A stretch of DNA of 64,000 bases. Source: DAOQTX01 sp035340715 (GTDB lineage Bacteria > Bacteroidota > Bacteroidia > AKYH767-A > OLB10). The stretch covers positions 17,684 through 81,683 of the forward strand of contig DAOQTX010000003.1 in the NCBI GenBank assembly GCA_035340715.1, given 5' to 3'. The position numbers and the translations under genes are program-made. The notes beneath the pieces were generated by a model, which was not told the origin of the DNA, searched no databases, and worked only from the letters and a program-made list of their open reading frames with translations. Positions 16,312 to 23,875 of the stretch are shown piece after piece; position 1 is the stretch's first letter, and each line of letters begins with the position of its first letter.

Positions 16312-17400
16312 ATGCGGAAAATAAATTGTCCTAACGAAAATCTATTTTTGAAAAATATTCTCATAGCACCTCTCAATTGGGGATTAGGTCATGCATCCAG
16401 GTGCATTCCTATCATTAGATTTTTGCAAAAAAATCACAAAGTCATTATTGCTACCGATGGAATTGCATTGCAATTGCTAAAGAATGAATTTCCAACTTTC
16501 ACATTTATCGAGTTGCCTGGATATGAAATTACCTATACAAACAAAAGAAACTTCCTGTGGCATTTAATAAAGCAAATACCTTTTGTTTTACGAACGGTTC
16601 GAAAAGAGAATAAGATTTGTAAGACTATCTGTAATGAACACAAGATAGATTTGATCCTATCCGATAATCGTTACGGTATGTATAATGCGAAGACTCCTTC
16701 TCTATTTCTCACGCACCAACTCAATATTTTGATCGATAGAAAATGGACATTCCCATTTTCACTGCATCAATTGTTCTTAAAAAGATTTAGTAAGATTCTG
16801 GTACCAGATTACGCAGATAATCAATTGGCTGGAAAACTTAGTAGATTGAACAAACGGAATCTATGGATAGAATATATAGGACTGTTGAGCAAGTTTGAAT
16901 CAAACATTATTTCAACGGATACTACAAATGATATTCTAGTTATTCTTTCAGGCCCTGAGCCAAGTCGATCGAATTTAGAAAAGGAACTTTTTAGAGTGCT
17001 GTCTGATTCAAAATATAGAATAGTTTTAATTAGAGGAAGTAAGATGAATTGTGAGGTGAAGGCTGATAATATTCTTACGATTGATCTGGCAGATCAGAAA
17101 GAAATGGAGTTATGGATTCAGAAGAGCAGATTGATCATTTGTCGCTCTGGTTATTCTTCTATAATGGACCTTCTGGCACTCAACAAAAAAGCTATTTTGA
17201 TACCTACTCCACAGCAGATGGAGCAGGAGTATTTGGCAAGTATACATCATCTGAATCCACTCTTTGTTTCCATCGAAGAAAAGAATATTAAAAAGCAGTT
17301 GATAAATTCCATTCGTGAATTGTTGAAAAAGAAGAATCAAAATGATCGATTCTACCCGGTTGAATTTGAACATAAATTAAATTCATACTTGCAATCATAA
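16312..17400 (+). CDS. Glycosyltransferase, MurG/UGT-like (GT-B fold)
   Basis: A 362-residue protein. The N-terminal ILIAPLNWGLGHASRCIPII is the glycine-rich loop of MurG/GT28-like enzymes, and the C-terminal part has the donor-site segment IICRSGYSSIMDLLALNKKAILIPTP with the MEQEYLA tail. No signal peptide. It is likely a cytosolic or peripheral membrane enzyme that moves a sugar from a nucleotide donor; the acceptor is unknown. A promoter and cobalamin riboswitch start right after its stop, so it is not part of the B12 uptake operon. Confidence 0.8.
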   Translation: MRKINCPNENLFLKNILIAPLNWGLGHASRCIPIIRFLQKNHKVIIATDGIALQLLKNEFPTFTFIELPGYEITYTNKRNFLWHLIKQIPFVLRTVRKENKICKTICNEHKIDLILSDNRYGMYNAKTPSLFLTHQLNILIDRKWTFPFSLHQLFLKRFSKILVPDYADNQLAGKLSRLNKRNLWIEYIGLLSKFESNIISTDTTNDILVILSGPEPSRSNLEKELFRVLSDSKYRIVLIRGSKMNCEVKADNILTIDLADQKEMELWIQKSRLIICRSGYSSIMDLLALNKKAILIPTPQQMEQEYLASIHHLNPLFVSIEEKNIKKQLINSIRELLKKKNQNDRFYPVEFEHKLNSYLQS

Positions 17401-17406
17401 AAATGT

Positions 17407-17414
17407 TACATTTG
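17407..17414 (+). promoter_or_regulatory. -7 element of the cobalamin riboswitch transcript
   Basis: TACATTTG matches TAnnTTTG exactly and ends 5 nt before the first riboswitch helix, where transcription should begin. No TTTG is seen 19-21 nt upstream. Confidence 0.6.
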
Positions 17415-17419
17415 TTGCG

Positions 17420-17569
17420 CATGAGGTTCTCATTTTGAGAATAACAGGGAATCCGGTGTAAGTCCGGAACAGTCCCCGCTGCTGTAAGTTTGTAAATTAT
17501 TTTTGCTTCTATGCCACTGTAAATCGGGAAGGCTGCAAAAATCAAACAAGTCAGAAGACCTACCTTATG
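17420..17569 (+). ncRNA. Cobalamin (adenosylcobalamin) riboswitch
   Basis: The conserved core is clear: GGGAATCCGGTGTAAGTCCG with CAGTCCCCGCTGCTGTAAG (about 17448-17488), GCCACTGT at 17513-17520, CGGGAAGGCTGC at 17525-17536 and the B12 box AAGTCAGAAGACCTACC at 17549-17565. Helix P1 can form between 17420-17427 and 17562-17569 with one G-U pair. It lies in the 264-nt leader of the TonB receptor gene. By family knowledge, bound cobalamin reduces expression of the downstream uptake genes. Confidence 0.96.
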
Positions 17570-17590
17570 TAATTAGCTTGTCAACTTTCG

Positions 17591-17653
17591 GAGGAAAAGA
17601 AAAGCGGACTACTGAGCATACTGTAGTTTTCAATGTTTTTTACCTCCCAATTT
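17591..17653 (+). terminator. Possible riboswitch expression platform
   Basis: Between the riboswitch and the receptor gene, GGAGG (17591-17595) can pair with CCTCC (17643-17647), and ACTAC with GTAGT forms an inner hairpin followed by T-rich sequence. Either could act as a terminator or ribosome-access switch. I cannot tell which without folding. Confidence 0.35.
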
Positions 17654-17663
17654 TTGTTACAGT

Positions 17664-19568
17664 ATGTATTTTATAAAAGGTTTATTGCTTTTGTTTTTTG
17701 TATTGCTGACCAGTTTATGTTGGTCACAATCCGATACATTACTATTGGGAACGGTTGAAATAAGTAGCAATTCACTGTATAAGAAATCTGCCGGAATACA
17801 TGTTTTATCGCCCGATACTTTGTTGACTCGCAAATACGAGTCTGGCAATATCTCTGCATTGTTATCGGACTTGGGATTATTTGTTAAGAACAATGGACCT
17901 AACGCATTAAATACCATTTCCATTAGAGGAAGAGGAACCAATCATACCGCTGTGCTTTGGAATGGATTTAATATAAACTCACCAACCTTAGGAACTATTG
18001 ATCTAAATAGTATTCCGATCAATGCACTTCAAAGTGTTGACGTTTATTTAAGTGGATCGAGTCCTTATACAGGTAGTACCGCATTGGGTGGATTAATCGA
18101 CATTAAAAATAAATATGTTTTGAACGATGGGATTCGTTTTGAGGCAATGTATGGTTATAATTCTGCCAGCAATCATTTCACTAAAATCGAGTATGTAGTT
18201 TCTAAAAAGGATATCTCGCTTTCTGGAAGTTTCTCAAATACCAACAACTCAAACAGGTATCGATTTAAAAATGTAGCCAAAAGAACAGAGCCCATAGAAA
18301 GGATCACCCATGCAGCTTATGATAACAGTTCTATAATACAAAATGCATTTTATGCCATCAACACCAAACACAGCTTAGAAGCAGGTATTTGGCATCAGAA
18401 TTCAAGCAAACAGATTCCTCCTCCAATGACATCTTTTATAAGCAATGCCATTCAGCGAGATAGTCTTATACGAACTTTTATGCGCCACAGATATGTGGGA
18501 AATAAGTTTGAATGGCAAACAGGTGTAGCAATTTTTGATGAGTATCAACAATATCAGGATGAATCGAAAGAAATTAATTCAAAGTATAATTACAAAACAC
18601 TAGAAGTAAATTCCAGTATTAAAAAATGGCTTTCAAATAGATTTGTGATTGAAGGAGGATTGGTATTTCAAAAGCAAGCGGCAAAAAGTGAGTCATTTGA
18701 TAAATCTAAAATGGACATCAATACCGGCATTGTGGTTTCATCAAAATTCCTTATGAACCCACGTGTAGTTCTAAGTTCTAGTCTGAGGCAGGACTTTTTG
18801 AATAACAAAGCATCACCCTTTGCACCCATGGCTGGTATCGAATACCAATGGAATGAACAGTTAATACTTTCCGGCAATCTAGGATTTCATTTTAAGAATG
18901 CTACTATGAATGACCGCTATTGGTTGCCTGGAGGAAATGAAGATCTTCTTTCTGAAGAATCATTTAACCAGGAAGTAAAACTCTCTTATCAAAAACAGCG
19001 AAGTGTAAAATACGGAGGCACTATAGCTTTCCATCATGCGATAATTGATAATTGGATTGAATGGCAGCCTGGTCCTAAGCAATACTATGAAGCATTTAAT
19101 CTTAAAAAAGTACAAACCTATGGTTCAGATGTTGGTGTGTATGCAATGTTTAAAATTTCGTCCGTACATGTTCAAACAAAGATTCGATATTCTATATTAA
19201 GCAGCACAAGTAAGGAAAGTTATTATACGAATATAGATCAGAGCATTGGAAATCAGTTAATCTATACACCCAAACATTTTCTCTTTTCGGAATTATTATT
19301 GACTTATCGTAATTTTCTTTGCTCCGTTTCAAACTCTTTTACAGGAATACAAAACGTAACAGTTGATGAATCTTTTCAGATCGATTCATATTACATCCTC
19401 AATTCATATGTAGAATATGTTCACACTTTCAATCGGCTAAAAGTTTATTCCGGTATTCATCTAAATAATATCGGAAATAAAAGTTATCAAATAATCGCTT
19501 GGCAGGCGATGCCCTTATTTAATTATACAATCAATCTAAAACTTACTTATTCACTTAACAATCTATAA
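17664..19568 (+). CDS. btuB: TonB-dependent outer-membrane receptor, BtuB-like cobalamin transporter
   Basis: A 634-residue outer-membrane receptor with a signal peptide (about residues 1-21), a plug domain (about 35-145, with TISIRGRGTNHTAVLWNGFNI and TALGGLIDIKN) and a beta-barrel ending in a typical aromatic-rich terminal strand. It is controlled by the cobalamin riboswitch in its leader, which is the main reason for calling the substrate cobalamin. A beta-propeller lipoprotein gene follows after 3 nt. Energy would come from a TonB-ExbB-ExbD complex such as the one at 30.8-32.7 kb. No BtuCDF genes are in the window. Confidence 0.88.
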   Translation: MYFIKGLLLLFFVLLTSLCWSQSDTLLLGTVEISSNSLYKKSAGIHVLSPDTLLTRKYESGNISALLSDLGLFVKNNGPNALNTISIRGRGTNHTAVLWNGFNINSPTLGTIDLNSIPINALQSVDVYLSGSSPYTGSTALGGLIDIKNKYVLNDGIRFEAMYGYNSASNHFTKIEYVVSKKDISLSGSFSNTNNSNRYRFKNVAKRTEPIERITHAAYDNSSIIQNAFYAINTKHSLEAGIWHQNSSKQIPPPMTSFISNAIQRDSLIRTFMRHRYVGNKFEWQTGVAIFDEYQQYQDESKEINSKYNYKTLEVNSSIKKWLSNRFVIEGGLVFQKQAAKSESFDKSKMDINTGIVVSSKFLMNPRVVLSSSLRQDFLNNKASPFAPMAGIEYQWNEQLILSGNLGFHFKNATMNDRYWLPGGNEDLLSEESFNQEVKLSYQKQRSVKYGGTIAFHHAIIDNWIEWQPGPKQYYEAFNLKKVQTYGSDVGVYAMFKISSVHVQTKIRYSILSSTSKESYYTNIDQSIGNQLIYTPKHFLFSELLLTYRNFLCSVSNSFTGIQNVTVDESFQIDSYYILNSYVEYVHTFNRLKVYSGIHLNNIGNKSYQIIAWQAMPLFNYTINLKLTYSLNNL

Positions 19569-19571
19569 ACT

Positions 19572-20639
19572 ATGAAAATCAAAATCATTTATTATTTAAT
19601 TCTAATTATCACTTTAACATTATCTGCGTGTAAAAAGGAAGACGCTACAGAGCCGATTTTATCTGATACTGGTCTTTTTGTTGTAAACGAAGGGAGCTTT
19701 GGTTCATCCAATGGCGAGCTGACTTTTTGGAATATTTCTAAAGGAACGGTTTCACAAAATATATTCAATGGGGTGAATGGAATTCCATTAGGTGATATTG
19801 TCCAAAGTATGACCATTGTTGGAGATCGAGCTTACATTGTGGTGAACAACTCACAAAAGATTGAAGTGGTGGATAAAAGTACATTCAATTCCATAGCCAC
19901 GATTAATGGCTTCTTAAGTCCACGATATTTTTTATCGGATGGAAATGGAAAAGGATATGTGAGCGACTGGACTTCAAATTCTATTAAAGTTGTTGATCTT
20001 GGTTCGAATTCGATAACACAGAGTATTCCTGTTGGTAGGGGACCTGAACAAATGCAATTGCATAATGGAAAACTATATGTTGTAAATGCTGGTGGATTTG
20101 GAAATGACAGTACCTTGTCAGTAATCTCTACAAGTAGTTCAAATGTTGATACAAGCATTGTGGTAGGTTTAAATCCGAACAGTATTGTTCTTGATAAAAA
20201 CAATAAGCTTTGGATATTGTGTGGTGGAACTATTGGACCTGATTGGACGCCAGGAACTGCAGATGATATAGCGGGAAAACTAATTCGGATTGATCCACTC
20301 AATAATTTTATTGAAAGTGTATTTAATTTCGCTTCATCCGATCATCCCATTAAATTAACAACTAATGGAACAAAAGACCGATTGTACTTTTTATATGGTA
20401 GTTCTTCTTATACCGGTACAGTTAGATCCATGGATATTTCGGACAATAGTTTACCCGGTTCATCTCTTATTAGTAGAGATTGTTATGGGTTGGGAATAAA
20501 TCCCGAAAGCGGACAGATCTTCTGCGGAATTTCTCCTTCATTTAATCAACAGGGATATGCGTTGCGTTTTAACAGCAGTGGTGCTTTAATTGATTCGGTT
20601 TCCGCAGGAATTGGACCCAACGGATTTTGTTTCAAATAA
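19572..20639 (+). CDS. YncE-like beta-propeller lipoprotein, BtuG-like
   Basis: A 355-residue lipoprotein (lipobox Cys20 after TLTLSA). It consists of repeated blade-like segments (VNEGSFGSSNGELTFWN, VVNNSQKIEVVDKSTF, GYVSDWTSNSIKVVDLGS, LYVVNAGGFGNDSTLSVI), as in YncE/DUF5074 seven-bladed propellers. In Bacteroides the surface lipoprotein BtuG has this fold, sits next to BtuB and captures B12 with extreme affinity. The place 3 nt after a riboswitch-controlled receptor gene makes the same role likely here. Direct B12 binding is inferred. Confidence 0.78.
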   Translation: MKIKIIYYLILIITLTLSACKKEDATEPILSDTGLFVVNEGSFGSSNGELTFWNISKGTVSQNIFNGVNGIPLGDIVQSMTIVGDRAYIVVNNSQKIEVVDKSTFNSIATINGFLSPRYFLSDGNGKGYVSDWTSNSIKVVDLGSNSITQSIPVGRGPEQMQLHNGKLYVVNAGGFGNDSTLSVISTSSSNVDTSIVVGLNPNSIVLDKNNKLWILCGGTIGPDWTPGTADDIAGKLIRIDPLNNFIESVFNFASSDHPIKLTTNGTKDRLYFLYGSSSYTGTVRSMDISDNSLPGSSLISRDCYGLGINPESGQIFCGISPSFNQQGYALRFNSSGALIDSVSAGIGPNGFCFK

Positions 20640-20641
20640 AA

Positions 20642-21187
20642 TTATGGTTGTGTGGTAAGAACGATATCGCTTGTAGTAACAACATTACTTTTGTGAAGTG
20701 CACGATCGTAAATGAATACTTCAAATCGCATGGTATCGTTCTTAACCAAATAGCCCAATTGTAAAAAAGGAATTTCTAAAGTGATTTCACCTTCAAGAGA
20801 TTTATTTTGACCAGTTGGAGTCAGAAAAGGTATGCGGGCAAAATATAATGAATCCAGTGTTTGGCTTAATGCTGCATTGCAAACAGAATTAAATCCGGTG
20901 AATACAAATTGCTTATATATTCCATTTTTTCGTTCAAATATCTTTGCAAAATAATTGTATTGATAAATGGAACAAGTGTCGTAAGGAGCCTGCGTGTCGG
21001 TATCTTTAAGGCCTATGTCTCCGTCACCATCCGTAAAGTTTAAAGTAATAAATACAGAACTATCCCTAACAGATGAACCCGTTTTAAATATATTCTTCAA
21101 TTCAATATTTGGAATTTCAGAGAACTGATCATCTTTTGTGCAGGAGATCAAAACCGATAATAATACTATTACAATTACTTTCCTCAT
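20642..21187 (-). CDS. Putative lipoprotein of unknown function
   Basis: A 181-residue predicted lipoprotein (Cys16 in SVLISCTKDD). The segment FITLNFTDGDGDIGLKDTD resembles the Asp-rich FTDGDGDIG motif that recurs in small Bacteroidota lipoproteins, perhaps a calcium site. The rest looks like beta-sandwich strands. It is convergent with the BtuG-like gene (2 nt between), so it is not part of that operon. I do not recognise a function. Confidence 0.7.
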   Translation of the reverse strand: MRKVIVIVLLSVLISCTKDDQFSEIPNIELKNIFKTGSSVRDSSVFITLNFTDGDGDIGLKDTDTQAPYDTCSIYQYNYFAKIFERKNGIYKQFVFTGFNSVCNAALSQTLDSLYFARIPFLTPTGQNKSLEGEITLEIPFLQLGYLVKNDTMRFEVFIYDRALHKSNVVTTSDIVLTTQP

Positions 21188-21250
21188 AAGTCTTTTATAG
21201 TACTGCTAAATTAATTATTTTATTGTGCTTCTGTGACATTGCATATTCAT

Positions 21251-21258
21251 TAAATTTG
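21251..21258 (+). promoter_or_regulatory. -7 element before gamma-carbonic anhydrase gene
   Basis: TAAATTTG matches TAnnTTTG exactly, 17 nt before the ATG. No clear -33 element. Confidence 0.45.
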
Positions 21259-21275
21259 TTGAAATATTGTAAAGA

Positions 21276-21791
21276 ATGACATTGGTTAAAAGTGTAAATG
21301 GAAAAATGCCTAGAATAGGCAAGCGGGTATATATGGCTGAAACGGCAACCATTATAGGTGATGTAGTTATTGGAGAAGATTGCAGTATATGGTTTAATGC
21401 AGTAGTTAGAGGAGATGTAAATGCCATACGGATAGGAAATAAAGTAAACATTCAAGATGGAGCCATTGTTCATTGTACTTATCAAAAAGCGTCCACCACT
21501 ATAGGAAACAATGTTTCTATTGGGCACAATGCTATTGTGCATGGATGTACACTTGAAGATAATGTATTAGTAGGAATGGGAGCCATTGTAATGGACCATG
21601 CAATAATAAAGGAAAATGCAATCATTGCTGCCGGAGCGGTTGTACTCGAGAACACCATTGTTGAATCTGGTTCAATCTATGCCGGTGTTCCCGCAAAAAA
21701 AGTAAAGGAAGTTTCGCCCGAACGTTTTAAGGATCTTAATATGCGTATTGCAAATAACTATGTGATGTATAAAACATGGTTTGAACAATAG
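21276..21791 (+). CDS. Gamma-class carbonic anhydrase family protein
   Basis: A 171-residue left-handed beta-helix protein made of hexapeptide repeats (IIGDVVIGEDCSIWFNAVVRGD, then IRIGNKVNIQDGAIVH). The zinc-ligand histidines are present in AIVHCTY and SIGHNAIVHGC, so the site looks intact. The C-terminal helix follows AGVPAKKVKEV. Bacterial members hydrate CO2 weakly or act as PaaY/YrdA-type proteins. It is a single gene, convergent with murI (1 nt between). Confidence 0.88.
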   Translation: MTLVKSVNGKMPRIGKRVYMAETATIIGDVVIGEDCSIWFNAVVRGDVNAIRIGNKVNIQDGAIVHCTYQKASTTIGNNVSIGHNAIVHGCTLEDNVLVGMGAIVMDHAIIKENAIIAAGAVVLENTIVESGSIYAGVPAKKVKEVSPERFKDLNMRIANNYVMYKTWFEQ

Positions 21792-21792
21792 G

Positions 21793-22617
21793 TTATTTTT
21801 TATAATTCCATAAGTCGTATAATTCTAGTTGAATAGAATCTTTAAAAAACCGCGAAGCACTTGCTGCAAAAGACGTGGTATAGTCTGATACATAGAACTT
21901 GTGTTTCTTTGGTTTAACAGTTGAAATCAATTGATTCTTCAACATCATTTCTTTCACATACTGCGCCACAATATTAGCAGAATCATAAATATGTATTTTG
22001 TTTTTATAATGCTGAACAATTTCAGATTTGATTAATGGATAATGCGTACATGCCAAAACCAGAGCATCTATCCCGGTTAAGTAAGGTCTGCTTAAGTAGT
22101 CGCTGATAATAGTGCGACTTATTTTGTTGTTGTAAAATCCTTCTTCTATCATAGGGGCCAGTAGAGGAGTGGCCATACTTGAAACTTTAACTTTGCTAGA
22201 AAGTTTTTTAATTCGTTTGGAGTACGCTCCAGACTTGATGGTTCCTTTAGTCCCAATTATTCCTACGTGTCTGCTTTTGCCATTCTTAATCACCTCGTCA
22301 ATTACAGGATCAATCACATTGATCACCAATGCTTTGTTTTTTACTTCATTTTTTACCGTCTGATAGGCAATGGCCGAAGCTGTATTGCAAGCAATTACTA
22401 TAACTTTGCAATTTCGTTCTAGTAAAAATGCACTGATGTATTTGGCAAACTCTTTTATATTATCAGGAGATTTATCTCCATAGGGGAGATGGGCTGTATC
22501 ACCAAAATAAATCAATTGCTCATTAGGTAATATTTGATGCATGGCTGCAGCAACGGTGAGTCCTCCTATCCCTGAATCAAAAACGCCTATTGGATTGTTT
22601 GCACTTGAAGAAATCAT
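21793..22617 (-). CDS. murI: Glutamate racemase
   Basis: Makes D-glutamate for peptidoglycan. The protein has PIGVFDSGIGGLTVAAAM, YFGDTAHLPYG, IACNTASAIA (first catalytic Cys) and LACTHYPLI (second Cys). I place the start at the ATG at 22617 (274 residues). A further in-frame ATG at 22647 lies inside the terminator hairpin of the upstream ompH gene and would add ten unrelated residues, so it is unlikely. Confidence 0.93.
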   Translation of the reverse strand: MISSSANNPIGVFDSGIGGLTVAAAMHQILPNEQLIYFGDTAHLPYGDKSPDNIKEFAKYISAFLLERNCKVIVIACNTASAIAYQTVKNEVKNKALVINVIDPVIDEVIKNGKSRHVGIIGTKGTIKSGAYSKRIKKLSSKVKVSSMATPLLAPMIEEGFYNNKISRTIISDYLSRPYLTGIDALVLACTHYPLIKSEIVQHYKNKIHIYDSANIVAQYVKEMMLKNQLISTVKPKKHKFYVSDYTTSFAASASRFFKDSIQLELYDLWNYKK

Positions 22618-22632
22618 ACGGAATGCTAAGGT

Positions 22633-22663
22633 AAATAAAAAAGCCATCCTGATGTGGATGGCT
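22633..22663 (-). terminator. Intrinsic terminator after the bamA-ompH genes
   Basis: Read on the minus strand: AGCCATCC, 6-nt loop, GGATGGCT, then a T-rich run. It lies 22 nt after the second ompH stop and just before the chosen murI start. Confidence 0.85.
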
Positions 22664-22685
22664 CTTCGATTGTTTAATCTTTAGA

Positions 22686-23201
22686 TTATTTTAAACCTAA
22701 TTTACTCTTTACAAGGGGCATCACATCATCGCTTTCAATGGCGTATAAAACAATTCCGGCACTAGTGTCGAAAATGTATGAATAGGCTTTTTCTTTAGCG
22801 ATTGATTTTATTGCATCTTCCGCTTTGCGAATGATTGGAGTATATAACTCTTCTTTCTTTTGCTGAATCGATTCTTGCGCGGTCTCTTGAAATTCAGAAA
22901 TGCGATCCCCTAAATCAGCGATTTCTTTTTCTTTAGCAGCCTTCACCGGCTCGGCCATTCCAGCGGCACTACTTCTATATTCTCCTATCTTATTTTGATA
23001 CTCGCCAGTCATCGACTTTAATTGTGATTCCAATTGTCTTCCAAATTTTTCAAGAGTTGAATCAGCTAGTTTGGTTTCTGGCATGTATTGAAGCAACTGT
23101 GTAGAGTTGATATGACCAAACTTTGCACTTTGTGCTTGAACAAAAACGATTGTTACAAGACAAAAAGCCAGGGATAACAAAATTTTCTTAAACATATTCA
23201 T
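22686..23201 (-). CDS. OmpH/Skp-family periplasmic chaperone, second copy
   Basis: A 171-residue periplasmic protein with a signal peptide (about residues 1-23, ending VFVQAQ). The mature part has the Skp plan: an initial strand (AKFGHINSTQLLQYMPETK), a long charged coiled coil (about residues 45-120) and the closing strands (AYSYIFDTSAGIVLYA). Skp chaperones carry unfolded outer-membrane proteins to BamA. It is the second of two ompH copies after bamA, 35 nt apart. A terminator follows. Confidence 0.88.
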   Translation of the reverse strand: MNMFKKILLSLAFCLVTIVFVQAQSAKFGHINSTQLLQYMPETKLADSTLEKFGRQLESQLKSMTGEYQNKIGEYRSSAAGMAEPVKAAKEKEIADLGDRISEFQETAQESIQQKKEELYTPIIRKAEDAIKSIAKEKAYSYIFDTSAGIVLYAIESDDVMPLVKSKLGLK

Positions 23202-23236
23202 AGTACTATAGATATTGTATTGGTTGTTTTAAATAT

Positions 23237-23836
23237 TTATTTACGTTCTGTATCGGTCTTTCCAAAGCCATCATTTGAACCACCACTTGGTGTTCCTCCT
23301 TCATTTCTAATACCGGCTTTGTATCCTAATTGGTTCAAAATATCATCACTCTTATCGTATTTAGTATTGGTATAGAGCATCGTTAACGCGCTCGCCTTAT
23401 CAAAAATTACCGCATAACTTTGATCTGTGGCCATTTTCTTTATAGCGTTGTAAATTTTATCTTGTATTGGTTTTACCAATTCTTGCTTTTTCTTGAACAA
23501 CTCGCCTTCATAACCAAATTTTTGCTTTTGAAATTCCTTAACTTCCTTTTCTTTATTTACAATTTCTGCCTCACGTTTTCTTTTCATTTCTTCAGTTAAT
23601 AATATTTGCTCGGCTTGAAAATCACGGTATAGTTTATCTATAGCTGCATACTTTGATTCAATCTCTTTCTGCCAACTTACACTAATTTGATCTAATTGTT
23701 GTTGAGCTGATTTATATTCTGGAATGTTTTCTAGGATATAGTCGGTATCAACGTAAGCAAATTTTTGTGCCAATGCAGCGGTTTGAACACCAAAAGCAAA
23801 TAAGAATAACAAGAAGAATACTTTTAAAGCTTTCAT
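23237..23836 (-). CDS. OmpH/Skp-family periplasmic chaperone, first copy
   Basis: A 199-residue homologue of the next gene. It has a signal peptide ending near ALAQ (residue 23), KFAYVDTDYILENIPEYKSA, a long coiled coil (about 50-130) and YAVIFDKASALTMLYTNTKYD. It carries a Gly/Ser-rich C-terminal tail (GGTPSGGSNDGFG) that the second copy lacks. It is 39 nt downstream of bamA, so both chaperones are likely made together with the assembly machine. Confidence 0.88.
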   Translation of the reverse strand: MKALKVFFLLFLFAFGVQTAALAQKFAYVDTDYILENIPEYKSAQQQLDQISVSWQKEIESKYAAIDKLYRDFQAEQILLTEEMKRKREAEIVNKEKEVKEFQKQKFGYEGELFKKKQELVKPIQDKIYNAIKKMATDQSYAVIFDKASALTMLYTNTKYDKSDDILNQLGYKAGIRNEGGTPSGGSNDGFGKTDTERK

Positions 23837-23875
23837 ATGGTTGTAATTTAAGAGTTTGTAAAATTAAAAATAAAG

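Noticed and set aside
21195..21542. Minus-strand frames opposite the gamma-carbonic anhydrase gene
   Set aside because: They are shadows of the hexapeptide repeats, with low-complexity composition and no homology pattern.
22686..23836. ompH pair as a recent exact duplication
   Set aside because: The two proteins share the fold and some motifs but differ in length, tail and most residues, so the duplication is ancient and normal for the phylum.
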